Source of the DNA: Pyrocephalus nanus
Taxonomy: Eukaryota > Chordata > Aves > Passeriformes > Tyrannidae
DNA: 64,000 nt
Assembly (NCBI GenBank): GCA_038380795.1
Contig: CM076268.1
Span: 31,071,501 to 31,135,500, forward strand
Direction: 5' to 3'
The translations under genes and the position numbers were made by a program. The stretch's first letter is position 1. Each line of letters opens with the position of its first letter. Under the pieces are notes generated by a model. It saw only the letters and a list, made by a program, of their open reading frames with translations. It had not been told where the DNA came from and searched no databases. This document shows, one piece after another, positions 1 through 10,455 of the stretch.

Positions 1-2454
1 GGAATTTCACCTTGCTATGATGGAAGCAGTCTGGAGATGCAGTTTGTCCATGGCAGGGAATGCAGTCTTTCTAACATGGGAGGAACTTTTTCTATAAGTG
101 AAGTACTTCGTCTGTACTGCAGGGACTGGTCTCGTGCCTGTTTGTTAAACGCACACTTGGTACCACAAACCCAGGCCAGGGCAGCCTTGGCCATCTTATT
201 CATGATGTGGCAATTTGAATAAGAAAACACGATTATCAGCCTCCTAAGTGACGTACCAACCTGCTCCAGAAATCATTCCACAACTGACTTTAATTTTTCT
301 GTGTATTTATAAAAGCAGACTTGTTTTTCCTGTACAGTGGCTTGTATGTGGATTTTTAAATGATTCTGATACGGCATTGCTGCTTTTTTTTTTTTTTTGG
401 CCTGCAAAAGAATGAATGTGAAATACAGTCAGCATTATGCATGCATGGAATAATTCTTTTGCAAGGAAAAATTGGTAGAAATTATTTCAGGTGATTTCCA
501 TTTATTCTTGGGGCACTTTTAAGTGTCTGATATTTCTGCAGCTGGCTTACCTGTTTTTCTTGGAATTCCCCTGCAGCTTAGCATTAGTTAATGTTTAACA
601 ATTCTCAATCGAATGTAGTCATTAAGGCAATGCCTCCTTGTGTTACAGCCTGTTTCTACCTCTCTCTGATGCTAATAAAGACCATCATCCTTTTTCAGAA
701 GTCCGCAAAGAAGATAGCGGTGTGCGGGCCAAGAGCTGTACTGGAAAAACAAACTGCGACAGAGAGCATTTTTTATCTCGTCTGCACTATCCCCCTCTTA
801 GGTCTTTCTGCTTGGTTTTTAATTTTTTTCCCTCCCTGTGTAAAACCCAGTCAAAATGTTTAATGGGACAGGACTTCAATGCACCTTTCTGAAGAGCACA
901 GCATGGTCCCTCACGCTGTGGAGTGCTGTTAACAACCCTGGCAAAACCATTTCTTTTTGTTTTTTCTATTAAGGTGTTAGCATCAAAGTATTAAAACCTG
1001 GGAAAAATAGCAAAGAAAACCTCAAATGCATTAAAAAAAAAGGCGCCTCTGTGTAACTTCTTGCTTATTTGAAACTTCATACGTTCTGGAAGGTTTAAGT
1101 CTGTAATGCCGTTCCTTCTCTCTGCGGTCTGGTTATTGTGTTTTCACAACAGCAAAATTACTGTTATAGCTGAATTATAGAATAAATACAGGATATCTCA
1201 CCACCGACCAGTCGTTATTTTTCTTCACAAGTGCAACAGCCCTAAACCAAGTACAGTACAGAGCACTAGTTTCTTTTGCCTCACAGTCTGGTTAGTGCAA
1301 CCGACCTTTCTTTGGGAGGTGAGGCTTAGCATTGGGTTCTCAGCCCAAATCCTGCACCAGTGCCTTGCAGGCAAATCCAGGCACGTGCTGCTTTTGAAGC
1401 TGGCTTTCGCTGTAAGGCAAAGCACAGGTGTAGGACCCCTGATACTGCTACACAATATGAGGTGCTCCTGTGGCTGTACACTGGTCAATGGCAGTTTCTT
1501 AATTCAGCTCTTTTACAAATTCTGTGGTGTTTACCTCATTTCCTCATTTTTTGCATTTGACTGGTGTTTTGATTCTGTAGAGTGGCTTCAGACAGTAGTT
1601 TGGAGCATGCAAGTGGAATCTTGGATTGTGCATCTGGGTAGCTGAGATACCAATTTTGGTCATGATGCTCTGGCTACAACCGAGCTGTGGTTATCCGAGG
1701 CTGTGGTGGTACGTCCGGAAGCCCAGCAGGCTGAGAGGACTGGATCCCTGTCTGCCTCCCTGTCCTGCAGGCCAGCCATGCCGACCGGGGAGGCTGCAAC
1801 TCCCGTGTGACATCCCTCCAGCAGCAGGCCACGGTCTCTCAGGGGCCAGGAGTACATGGGATCAGGTGATAAAGCTGCAACATGGGAGGCAAAGGCTTAC
1901 TTGAGCTGCTGAGGTAGATCGGGGGGCAGTGAGTATGGCAGCTCTGGAGCTGGCATTGTTCTGTGGCGTCTCCATCCCGCACAGGCTGGTCCATGCCCAA
2001 CTTTGCTTGGGAGAGGCAGTCAGCAGGAGCTGAAGCGACATGCCTTGTTCTGAATCAGATGGGAAGCAGGCTTCCAAAGATCATCTGCCCCAAAAGCCAG
2101 CACCAGTTCCAGAAGATGGGGAGCAGGACATTTCAGACAGAAAAGGCAGGTGCTGCTGGGGCTTTGCACAGCACGACCCGGCACTGGGGAAGCAGAGACT
2201 GGGAGCCACCAGGCAGTGGATTTGCCCCCATGCCCTAAGGTGCTGGACTGTGGCATTAGTGGTGAGGTCCATCCTGCACAGCTCACTTCTGCAGTGCGGC
2301 CGCACCGGGCATCCCTACGGCAGAGGGCAAGCCCATGGGGCCGGCACGGCCCTGCACCACGGCAGGACCCGAGGGTGGGCCGAGGCTGGGATAACATCTT
2401 AAAAACAATAACCAAAACAGGTTAAAAAAAGAAAAAAATAGAGGCTCTATGTTT
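1..2454 (+). other. Region downstream of EGR2; possibly ADO 3' UTR or intergenic
   Basis: No frame resembles a known protein. In mammals the neighbour beyond the EGR2 3' end is ADO (2-aminoethanethiol dioxygenase), a single-exon gene with a long 3' UTR running towards EGR2. + strand AATAAA hexamers at 674-679 and 1181-1186 are compatible with that. A T15 tract lies at 384-398. From about 1.7 kb the sequence becomes GC-richer, approaching the island. The ADO link is inference from synteny alone. Confidence 0.35.
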
Positions 2455-2682
2455 TGGCCAGATGGGTTCGGCAGAAGCAGTCCGGCTGTGCCGCGGGGGT
2501 GAGCGACGCCACCCCGGGCCGCTGCGGAACCCCCGGGCGCGGGCGCGGCACCGCCCGCGCAGCCCCCGCGCCGCCGGAGCCGCTTCCCCCGAGCGCGGCC
2601 GTCGGGGCGGCGGTACTCGCTGTTCCGGAGCCCACTCGCGGAGGCTGCCTGGGGCGGATCGTAACCGCGGAACAAAACAGAG

Positions 2683-2689
2683 TGAGTCA
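2683..2689. promoter_or_regulatory. AP-1 site TGAGTCA downstream of EGR2
   Basis: A perfect AP-1 motif at the edge of a CpG-dense patch about 260 bp beyond the EGR2 poly(A) region. It could mark an activity-dependent element. Single 7-bp matches are common by chance. Confidence 0.35.
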
Positions 2690-2934
2690 AAAAAACCCAC
2701 CCCACTCCCTGGTTAATATTATCCCGTCTCTCGTCTCCGAGGGAAATCCCCGCACCCGAGAGCGAGTGTTTGTACGCCGGCGCCGGGGCCGCCGGTTTTC
2801 CACGCCGAGGCGGTGCGGGGCGCCCAGCGGACCTGGGCCGAGCTACCCCGCAGCCCCCGGCCGCCAGGACCCCCTGAGGCCCAGGAACGAGCGGGGGACA
2901 CCGCTTGCCCTGGGTCAGCCAAGGATCCTAAGGA

Positions 2935-2940
2935 AATAAA
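2935..2940 (+). terminator. + strand AATAAA facing the EGR2 3' end
   Basis: A canonical poly(A) hexamer on the + strand, about 27 bp from EGR2's distal hexamer on the other strand. If a convergent transcript exists, the two genes would end almost tail-to-tail. It may equally be chance in an AT-rich stretch. Confidence 0.25.
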
Positions 2941-2966
2941 GATGTCAATTTAGCATAATTAAGAGA

Positions 2967-2972
2967 TTTATT
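2967..2972 (-). terminator. EGR2: Distal EGR2 poly(A) signal AATAAA
   Basis: A canonical hexamer on the minus strand, about 670 nt past the stop. Cleavage would fall near 2940-2955, followed by T/GT-containing sequence. It is one of two canonical hexamers about 53 bp apart. Confidence 0.65.
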
Positions 2973-3019
2973 TGTCGTCTTTTATAAACGTTGTAAGCAC
3001 CTACCCTATTGTCGAAAAG

Positions 3020-3025
3020 TTTATT
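3020..3025 (-). terminator. EGR2: Proximal EGR2 poly(A) signal AATAAA, overlapping a Pumilio octamer
   Basis: On the mRNA strand the sequence is TGTAAATAAAC. The poly(A) hexamer and the Pumilio octamer TGTAAATA (3029-3022) share bases. Use of this signal would give a 3' UTR of roughly 640 nt. Confidence 0.55.
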
Positions 3026-3148
3026 TACAGAGTGGCCAGAAAGACACACCCCCCTCTCCTTCCAGCCCCCGTTAGTGGTTGTGCATTATTCGTGTTACCT
3101 GCGGCGCACTGGGTCCCGGCCGACCACGGGCGCCGGTCCCAGCCCGAG

Positions 3149-3156
3149 TATTTACA
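3149..3156 (-). promoter_or_regulatory. Pumilio response element in the EGR2 3' UTR
   Basis: A perfect TGTAAATA octamer on the mRNA strand, matching the UGUANAUA consensus bound by PUM1/PUM2, which promote decay or repress translation. A second copy lies about 127 nt further 3'. Binding is inferred from sequence only. Confidence 0.5.
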
Positions 3157-3641
3157 TCCTGTCCCAAGTCCTACTACAAACGGAACACTTTTAAAGTCAC
3201 CAAAAAGAAAAACAAAAACAAAACCCCAAACCAGTGCGTACAAAAATATAGTCTCTAAGAAAAAAAAAAAAATCTCAATATTAATAGGCAGAAATGTACA
3301 GCCATACTAAAACCAGGGAGGGGAAAACTTTCCGGTCTCGGTGTCGCCGCTGTCGTCGGAGCGGATCGGTAAGGCACCCCCCACATGCAGACAGGGGACC
3401 GGGCTCTACACCACACAAGGCACCAAGGACACCTCACCACGACGGCACTGCATGCATCCATCCTCCCGCCGCAGACCCTATGTACACCCGCCGGCCCGGC
3501 CCGCTCCGGCCCGCCCCGGCCCGGGAGAGCCCCGCGGCGCCGCCAGGTGCTCGTCGCGCCCCGCCAGGCCCCGCTCCGCTCCGCTCCGCGCCCGCCGCGC
3601 TCGGCGGCGGCTCCGCGCTGGGTCTTGCGCGCCCCGCGCCG

Positions 3642-5338
<1,697 letters not shown>

Positions 5339-5557
5339 GGGGGCAGCGGGGCGGCCGCGGGAGCGGCGCTCCCGGCCGGCGGTGGGCGCTCGGGGCGGGG
5401 ACGGGAGGGCGAGGAGGGGGCGCTTCCCCCTGCCTCCCACTACCGGCGCGGGGGAACGGCGGGGAGCCGGCGCGGCATGTGCGGGCGGGCGGCCGCCCCG
5501 TCGCGGCGGTGCGGTGGCCGCGGTGCCCCGGGAGCGCCGCGCTCCCGCCGCAGCTCG
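5339..5557 (-). other. EGR2: EGR2 5' UTR (transcription start inferred)
   Basis: The stretch from the start codon up to the expected transcription start, about 25-30 bp downstream of the TATA-like box at 5584-5590, is roughly 220 nt and GC-rich. It contains one upstream ATG (5478-5476). The main start has tandem ATGs (5338 and 5335). The first has C at -3; the second has A at -3, so either could be used. The exact cap site is not visible from sequence. Confidence 0.6.
5440..5478 (-). other. Short upstream ORF (12 codons) in the EGR2 leader
   Basis: The only ATG in the inferred leader begins at 5478 and reads [12 protein letters not shown] before TAG at 5442-5440. It ends about 100 nt before the main start. 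Its context is weak (C at -3, C at +4), so most ribosomes would scan past. Its relevance depends on the real cap site lying upstream of 5478. Confidence 0.35.
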
Positions 5558-5583
5558 CGCTGGAGGACAAGTCTGGCGGTAAC

Positions 5584-5590
5584 TATTTAT
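5584..5590 (-). promoter_or_regulatory. EGR2: EGR2 TATA-like box (ATAAATA)
   Basis: The minus strand reads CCCATAAATAGTT. It lies about 250 bp upstream of the start codon and just downstream of the CRE-like and CArG motifs, the usual order in immediate-early promoters. It predicts transcription starting near 5555-5560. Confidence 0.7.
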
Positions 5591-5610
5591 GGGGGCCCCC
5601 TGAATGCCCG

Positions 5611-5618
5611 GGACGTCA
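5611..5618 (-). promoter_or_regulatory. EGR2: CRE-like site TGACGTCC
   Basis: It matches the CREB/ATF palindrome TGACGTCA at 7 of 8 positions, between the TATA-like box and the proximal CArG box. It fits cAMP- and calcium-responsive induction; binding is inferred. Confidence 0.6.
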
Positions 5619-5622
5619 CTGC

Positions 5623-5632
5623 CCATATAAGG
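5623..5632. promoter_or_regulatory. EGR2: Proximal CArG box (serum response element) CCATATAAGG
   Basis: A perfect CC(A/T)6GG site for SRF, about 33 bp upstream of the TATA-like box. A GGAA core at 5638-5641 lies 5 bp away and could hold a ternary complex factor. Known serum induction of EGR genes supports function. Confidence 0.75.
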
Positions 5633-5655
5633 ACTGAGGAACGGGGCCCGGCGGT

Positions 5656-5661
5656 CACGTG
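5656..5661. promoter_or_regulatory. EGR2: E-box CACGTG
   Basis: A palindromic canonical E-box in the context GGTCACGTGGG, the preferred form for USF and MYC/MAX, about 100 bp upstream of the inferred start. Function is inferred from motif and position. Confidence 0.45.
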
Positions 5662-5732
5662 GGCTCGGGCGTGCGGGACCCGCCGCCCCGCGCCCGCCCC
5701 GGCCCCCCCGCCCCGCACACCCCCCGCGCCCC

Positions 5733-5741
5733 GCGGGGGCG
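5733..5741 (+). promoter_or_regulatory. EGR2: EGR-family binding site GCGGGGGCG
   Basis: A perfect match to the GCG(T/G)GGGCG EGR consensus, about 180 bp upstream of the inferred start. It could serve EGR2 autoregulation or EGR1 input. GC-rich promoters produce such matches by chance, so weight is modest. Confidence 0.45.
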
Positions 5742-5825
5742 GCCCCGACCCGCCCCGGCCCCGCGCGGCCCCCGCCGCTGCCCGCCGCGCCGCACAGGGG
5801 GGTATTCCGGTGGCGGGGCCCTTGT

Positions 5826-5835
5826 CCTAAAAAGG
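5826..5835. promoter_or_regulatory. EGR2: Distal CArG box CCTAAAAAGG
   Basis: A second perfect CC(A/T)6GG site. An ETS-type CCGGAAT (minus strand, 5810-5804) lies 15 bp away on the promoter side. With the third CArG box it forms a distal serum response module about 270 bp upstream of the inferred start. Confidence 0.7.
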
Positions 5836-5860
5836 CGAGGATCCGGCCACGCCCCCCTGC

Positions 5861-5870
5861 CCTTTTTAGG
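5861..5870. promoter_or_regulatory. EGR2: Distal CArG box CCTTTTTAGG with adjacent palindromic ETS site
   Basis: A third perfect CArG box, 35 bp (start to start) from the second. The palindromic ETS site TTCCGGAA lies at 5878-5885, 7 bp away, a spacing compatible with an SRF/ELK ternary complex. Function is inferred from known EGR promoters. Confidence 0.7.
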
Positions 5871-6299
5871 GAACCCGTTCCGGAAAATTTTAAAAACGTT
5901 CGGAAAAGCAGAGGAGGTCCCGGGGCCGCCCCGCCGGACCCTGCTCACTTTCTCAGCAGCCCGTAACCGCAAGCCGGCGGCGGGTCAGAAAACAGCCGCA
6001 TTCACGGAATACAGCTTCTCCTTTCTTAAAGAAAAAAAAATATTAAAAAAAATAATAATTTTTTTCTGAATTACGGGTGGAAAGAGCCGCCGAGCAGAGC
6101 GACTCGGCGGCGCTGCTTTTTTTGGAAAGTGTCTGATCTATATATACCGTCGCGAAAACGGAACCGCCCGCTCCACCGTCGGTGGGTGTTATTGTACCGA
6201 CGGGCACAACCGGGGACGGGACGGAGGGGGCTGCACTGCTCCCCCGCCGCCCCCACCACCCCCCCGCGCCATTCTGCCCCCGCCGCTCCCACCCTGCTC

Positions 6300-9200
6300 A
6301 GATCAACCTTTTGCTTCCCCAGCTTCCATCCTCAGTAACATTTCCACTCCCACTACTGCTTTCTCTCTCCATGATCTCCTCCATAACGAGGGTATAAAAC
6401 CAAAGAGTGCTTAAATTCTGTCTTTTTTTTTTCCTCCAAAGTACTAAAAATAACCTCCCTTGTGCCTCCCTTCCCAGGAGAAGCCAATCTTTCATATGCT
6501 GTTCCCAAGCTTAGAGCTTGCAGCCCCTACATCTTCTTGCTGATGAGGGTGTCAGATGTAATTATTTTTGAAAGCTGTATCCCATGTCACTAATCTCATT
6601 TTCTTGGGGATATTTCATCTTGTGGCTGTTTAGTCCTGCATTTAGGAAAGCAACTCTCACGTATGGTCTGTAGCATGCAAGGTTCCTTTTCAATGGTCTG
6701 CAGTAAAAACCCAACCCATTAACAACCCAAACAGCAGCAAGATGTGGCAACATATGAAAGATGCTCTGAGAGTGTACACTCCTTTTCCAAAGCAACAAGC
6801 AGAAAATACATAGGAAAGATAAAACCCTCTTTGCTTTCATTTTTAACTGCAGATACCAATATCTACAGGTCTAATACATTCTAGGGCTCAGGCATCCCGA
6901 AGGAAAATGCACTTATCTCTGCCTTCAATCCCAAGCGCTGTCACAGTGTCTCCCAGGCCCTGTTTTATCCGTGCCACACCTCACACCCCAGCTGAGAAAG
7001 GCTCTATCAGTTCCTCCAGTTCTGTTTCACTGCCTTTGGTGATGCTCCAGGTTCACTTGTCCAGGCACTGCAGAGCCAAGGCTAGACAGGAGCGTTTCTG
7101 GAAAAGTAAAAGTTTTAGGGACATTAGTCGTACTTTCTAAGGAATAGTAAACATAGATATTTGCCTTCGTGAGTGATCAGAGAAGTGTGCACAGTAATTA
7201 GTAAGTATATAACTGTTTTTTTTAATATAGATTCTTATTATCAGTCCTTTCTAGCCCTTAATATATAGCCAATACAGTTTGACATATGAGATTTAGTTGA
7301 AAGAAAGCTTTCAGTGGGATTCTAGATATTTTCGTTTAAAAGACCCATCTCAATTTAAAAGTTAAATTGTGACAGAGAGACAGGTTCTGGGAAATTTGAC
7401 TGAGAAGCAAGAGCAATTGTATTGTACCTTTCCATTACAGCTGAGCTATAATTGGTCTAATTGCTACTATGAAAGAACAAAATATTGGAATCTGTTGTGC
7501 AGTGGGGCGAATTACTTTACATGAATTTGAGAAACAGTGCAGTATCCTCCTTACTGCAAAATGTTGCAGATTTATCAGATTCAAGTTTTATGGATATTCT
7601 ACATCATTTTCCTGTATTGTTTCAAAATACCACATGCCCACTGATGACACTGACTCATAATGCTCACAGGAGAAAGAAGAACCAAGGTTTCACAGTGCAC
7701 CTCAATCTCCCCACAAATCGATTCCACCTTTGAACTAACTTGGCTCATTTAATGAAGAAGGATTTAATGAAAGACCGACACGAATAAAATCCACTGTATC
7801 TCCTGGCTAACTTCACCTGGGGAATACTACTATAGTTGGGTTGGTTGGCTAATTTTAAAAGCCTTCTTAAGCATGGAGTAAATTGTGTCTGATTTCCAGC
7901 CTTTCCAGGGACAATCAAATCACTCAGCGTCTCTCAATGGGAGCTTTGTCTGAGTGGCAGCAGGATCTGGTGTGGGGCAAGATGGAGACATAGTTAATGC
8001 TCAGCTTCAGGAAGATGTTGACAGATGAGACTCAAATGTTTCTGGGCCCTTTTCAGATATTGTCCCTGTATTGCTTTGCAAGTGCTTTGTGTCTTTGATC
8101 CCCGTTTGGCTGATCACAGCAGAATCCAGGGGTTGGACTGTCCACCTCGCGCTGACATCAGTGAGCCTTATATGAAAAAATACTCCACTGATTTCTGTGG
8201 TTCCTACAAACCACGTGGTTTCATATGACAGACATTGCTGCTGCAAATTGCCAAATCCCCACTTGCACCAGGAGCCTCGAATGTGCCTGACACGTCTGAC
8301 TGGATACAGCATGGACTGAGGAGAGTTCAGAGCTGATGGGCAGAACTTTTGTTCCCAATTTCTTTGAAACCAGACTCCTTTGGATTTCCTAAATTTACCC
8401 TTTTAACAAGTTGCTAGCTGATGTTGCACCGGGGTTCTATTTTCATGCAGTCATTCTCTACTACAAGTACCTGAGACAGGAGCTGTAGAAATAAAATTGT
8501 CCTTGCCTCCATAAGTTGAGAGTGGCTGAGGAAGAAAAGGCAGCTCATCATCTGTGGAGCTGGCAACACATTTCACCAGCATAACATGACACATTTGAGT
8601 CATCTCTCCAGGGGGTTACTGTGCTTTTGCAGCAAAACTCCACCGACCTCATGTGCTAACAGCTGCGATCCTGGTAGGCCTGCTTGGAAATACACCCTGC
8701 CTCTTCCACTGTACTTCCTGCTGGTTTTGGGAATGTTACAGTGGCTCCAGCTCAGCAGGTGTTCTCAGGAGTGGGAACTCAGGTGTGATCAGGGAGTTGT
8801 TTTCAGATAGGAGATGAGTGACCCTGTCTTCTGACAACAGCGAAGGACAACTGTGTGAACTAGATTCTTGTTGGGGTTGGTGTTTCCTTAACATTTCACA
8901 TAAAAGAAAAGATCTCTCCAAATCTGAATTTCAGAGTTTCCTAAATTTGCCCCTTTTCATTGGGGGTAGGAAGATTTGTCATGTCCTCACAGGAAGAAAT
9001 GCTTGTTTACTAATGCCTTCTGTTTTGCCAGGGTGTTCCCTGGATTCCCAAGTTGCAGGCAAGAGCCACTTCCCTTCAGTCTACCCTGTCGGCTCCTTAC
9101 AGGCCTGATCCAGGCTCTCAGCCTGTACTGGCCAGTCACCAAAACCTGGAATTCAGCCAGGGAAACCTGCTGTAAACATGAAAGTACAGAAAACAGCTGC

Positions 9201-9580
9201 CTGACTGCTGGCATGCGGGGGAAGGGGATGGTTAAGGAGCAGAGGAGAAGGCATCCCAGTCTGCCCTTAATTACAGTACCTTGAAACCACTCTGTGGTTT
9301 CCAGCCAAGCGTGCTTGTTGTCTTAGGATGAATGCCTGTAAATTTGAAATAAGTAAATGACTTTGTTGTGAGTATTTGGCTCAGGAGAGCCATAGCACCA
9401 TCCTGAAGGGCTATTTAAATGTCAATACCATTTTCTAATTCGGGCTATAGGAATTAAACGTGTGGAATCAGCAACCTGCTAGTTTAAGTTTGTGTGGCTG
9501 TGGACAAGTATGTGTGACAGAGCAAACTTCCAGTCAAATAAAAGCAACAACAAACTAGTTTGCTCAAAACTTATTCTCGT
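6300..9580. other. Upstream intergenic DNA, no gene seen
   Basis: AT-leaning, low-CpG DNA immediately upstream of the EGR2 island. Open frames are under about 105 residues and have no recognisable family signature. I see no exon, RNA gene or interspersed repeat. Confidence 0.6.
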
Positions 9581-9599
9581 AATTAAACACGCAGAACAT

Positions 9600-9846
9600 T
9601 TCCTGGATGTTCCCGTAGACGGTTTCTAGCACACGTGTTAAATCCGTAGTCCTACTTCCACTCCCCCCCGTTCGTCCCTCACGGAACACCCGAGGGAGCG
9701 GGTGCTCCCAGCCGGCGGCGGGAGGGGAGCGGGGAGCGTGTGCGGGCTCCACTGCCCTCTCCTGGGGGAAGGCGTTCCCGGGAGCCGGCGAGGACACGGC
9801 AGCTGAGCAAAAAGCGATGCGCTGGGCTGAGCGCTGCTGGTGTTTC
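9600..9846. promoter_or_regulatory. Small CpG-rich patch about 4.2 kb upstream of EGR2
   Basis: A short burst of CG-dense sequence (densest 9665-9825) in low-CpG surroundings, ending where a CR1 fragment begins. An ACACGTGT E-box lies near 9633. It could be an enhancer or an alternative upstream promoter; no exon is evident. Confidence 0.4.
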
Positions 9847-10245
9847 ACAGAATCACACAATATGCTGCGTCGGAAGGGACTCCCAAGGATCATCGAGTTC
9901 AATGCTTAGCCCTGCACAGGACCATCCCCAAGACTCACACCATGTGCCCCAGAGTGTCATCCAAACGCTTCTTGAGCTCTGTCAGGCTTGGTGCTGTGAC
10001 CACTGCCCTGGGGAGCGTGTTCCAGTGCCCAACCAACCTCTGTGGAATGAACCTTCTCTAATATGCAACCTAAACCTCCTCTGACACAACTTCAGGCCAT
10101 TCCCTTGGGTCCTGTCACTGGTCACCACAGAGATCAGCATCTACCCCTCCCCTCCTCTTTCGCTCACGAGGAAGTTGAAGACTGCAATGAGGTCTCCCCT
10201 TAGTCTCCTCTTCTCCAGGCTGAACAGACCAAGTGACCCCTTTTC
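9847..10245 (-). mobile_element. CR1 LINE fragment, 3' end, minus orientation
   Basis: The left edge CACAGAATCAC is the reverse complement of the characteristic CR1 3' terminus. The body carries CR1 landmarks such as the segment around 9956-10030 (cttgagctctgtcaggct, ctggggagcgtgttccagtg) and, near 10200-10230, tctcctcttctccaggctga. It is 5'-truncated, as most CR1 copies are. CR1 is abundant in birds and other reptiles, so it supports an avian source. Confidence 0.88.
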
Positions 10246-10283
10246 TGCTTTCGATTATACTTTGAAACATGGCATCAGGAAGG

Positions 10284-10317
10284 AAAAAAAAAAAAAAAAA
10301 AAGAAGGAAAAAAAAAA
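10284..10317. repeat. A-rich tract between two CR1 fragments
   Basis: Runs of 19 and 10 adenines separated by GAAGG. It sits between the two opposed CR1 pieces. Confidence 0.9.
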
Positions 10318-10318
10318 G

Positions 10319-10455
10319 GTTTTAGGGCTTTAAACTGAAAGAGAACAAGTTTAGATTAGATTTTAAGATGAAATTCTTCCTTGCAAGGGGGGTGAGTCCC
10401 TGGCACAGGATGCCCAGAGAAGCTGCAGCTGCCCCATCCCTGGAAGTGTTTCACC
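10319..10455 (+). mobile_element. CR1 LINE fragment, + orientation
   Basis: It contains CR1 3'-region landmarks: aaactgaaagag, tttagattagat, gaaattcttcctt and tgcccagagaagctgcagct, then ccctggaagtgttt. The terminal CR1 3' end is absent, so the copy is broken at 10455. Confidence 0.85.

Larger units (their letters stand above)
2945..3641 (-). other. EGR2: EGR2 3' UTR
   Basis: This runs from the stop codon to the poly(A) signals. It is GC-rich near the stop (to about 3.47 kb) and AT-rich at its distal end, with an mRNA-strand U tract around 3259-3271. It has no AUUUA pentamer on the mRNA strand, unusual for an immediate-early gene. It has two UGUAAAUA Pumilio-type octamers (3029-3022 and 3156-3149). 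The end is placed just beyond the more distal AATAAA. Confidence 0.75.
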
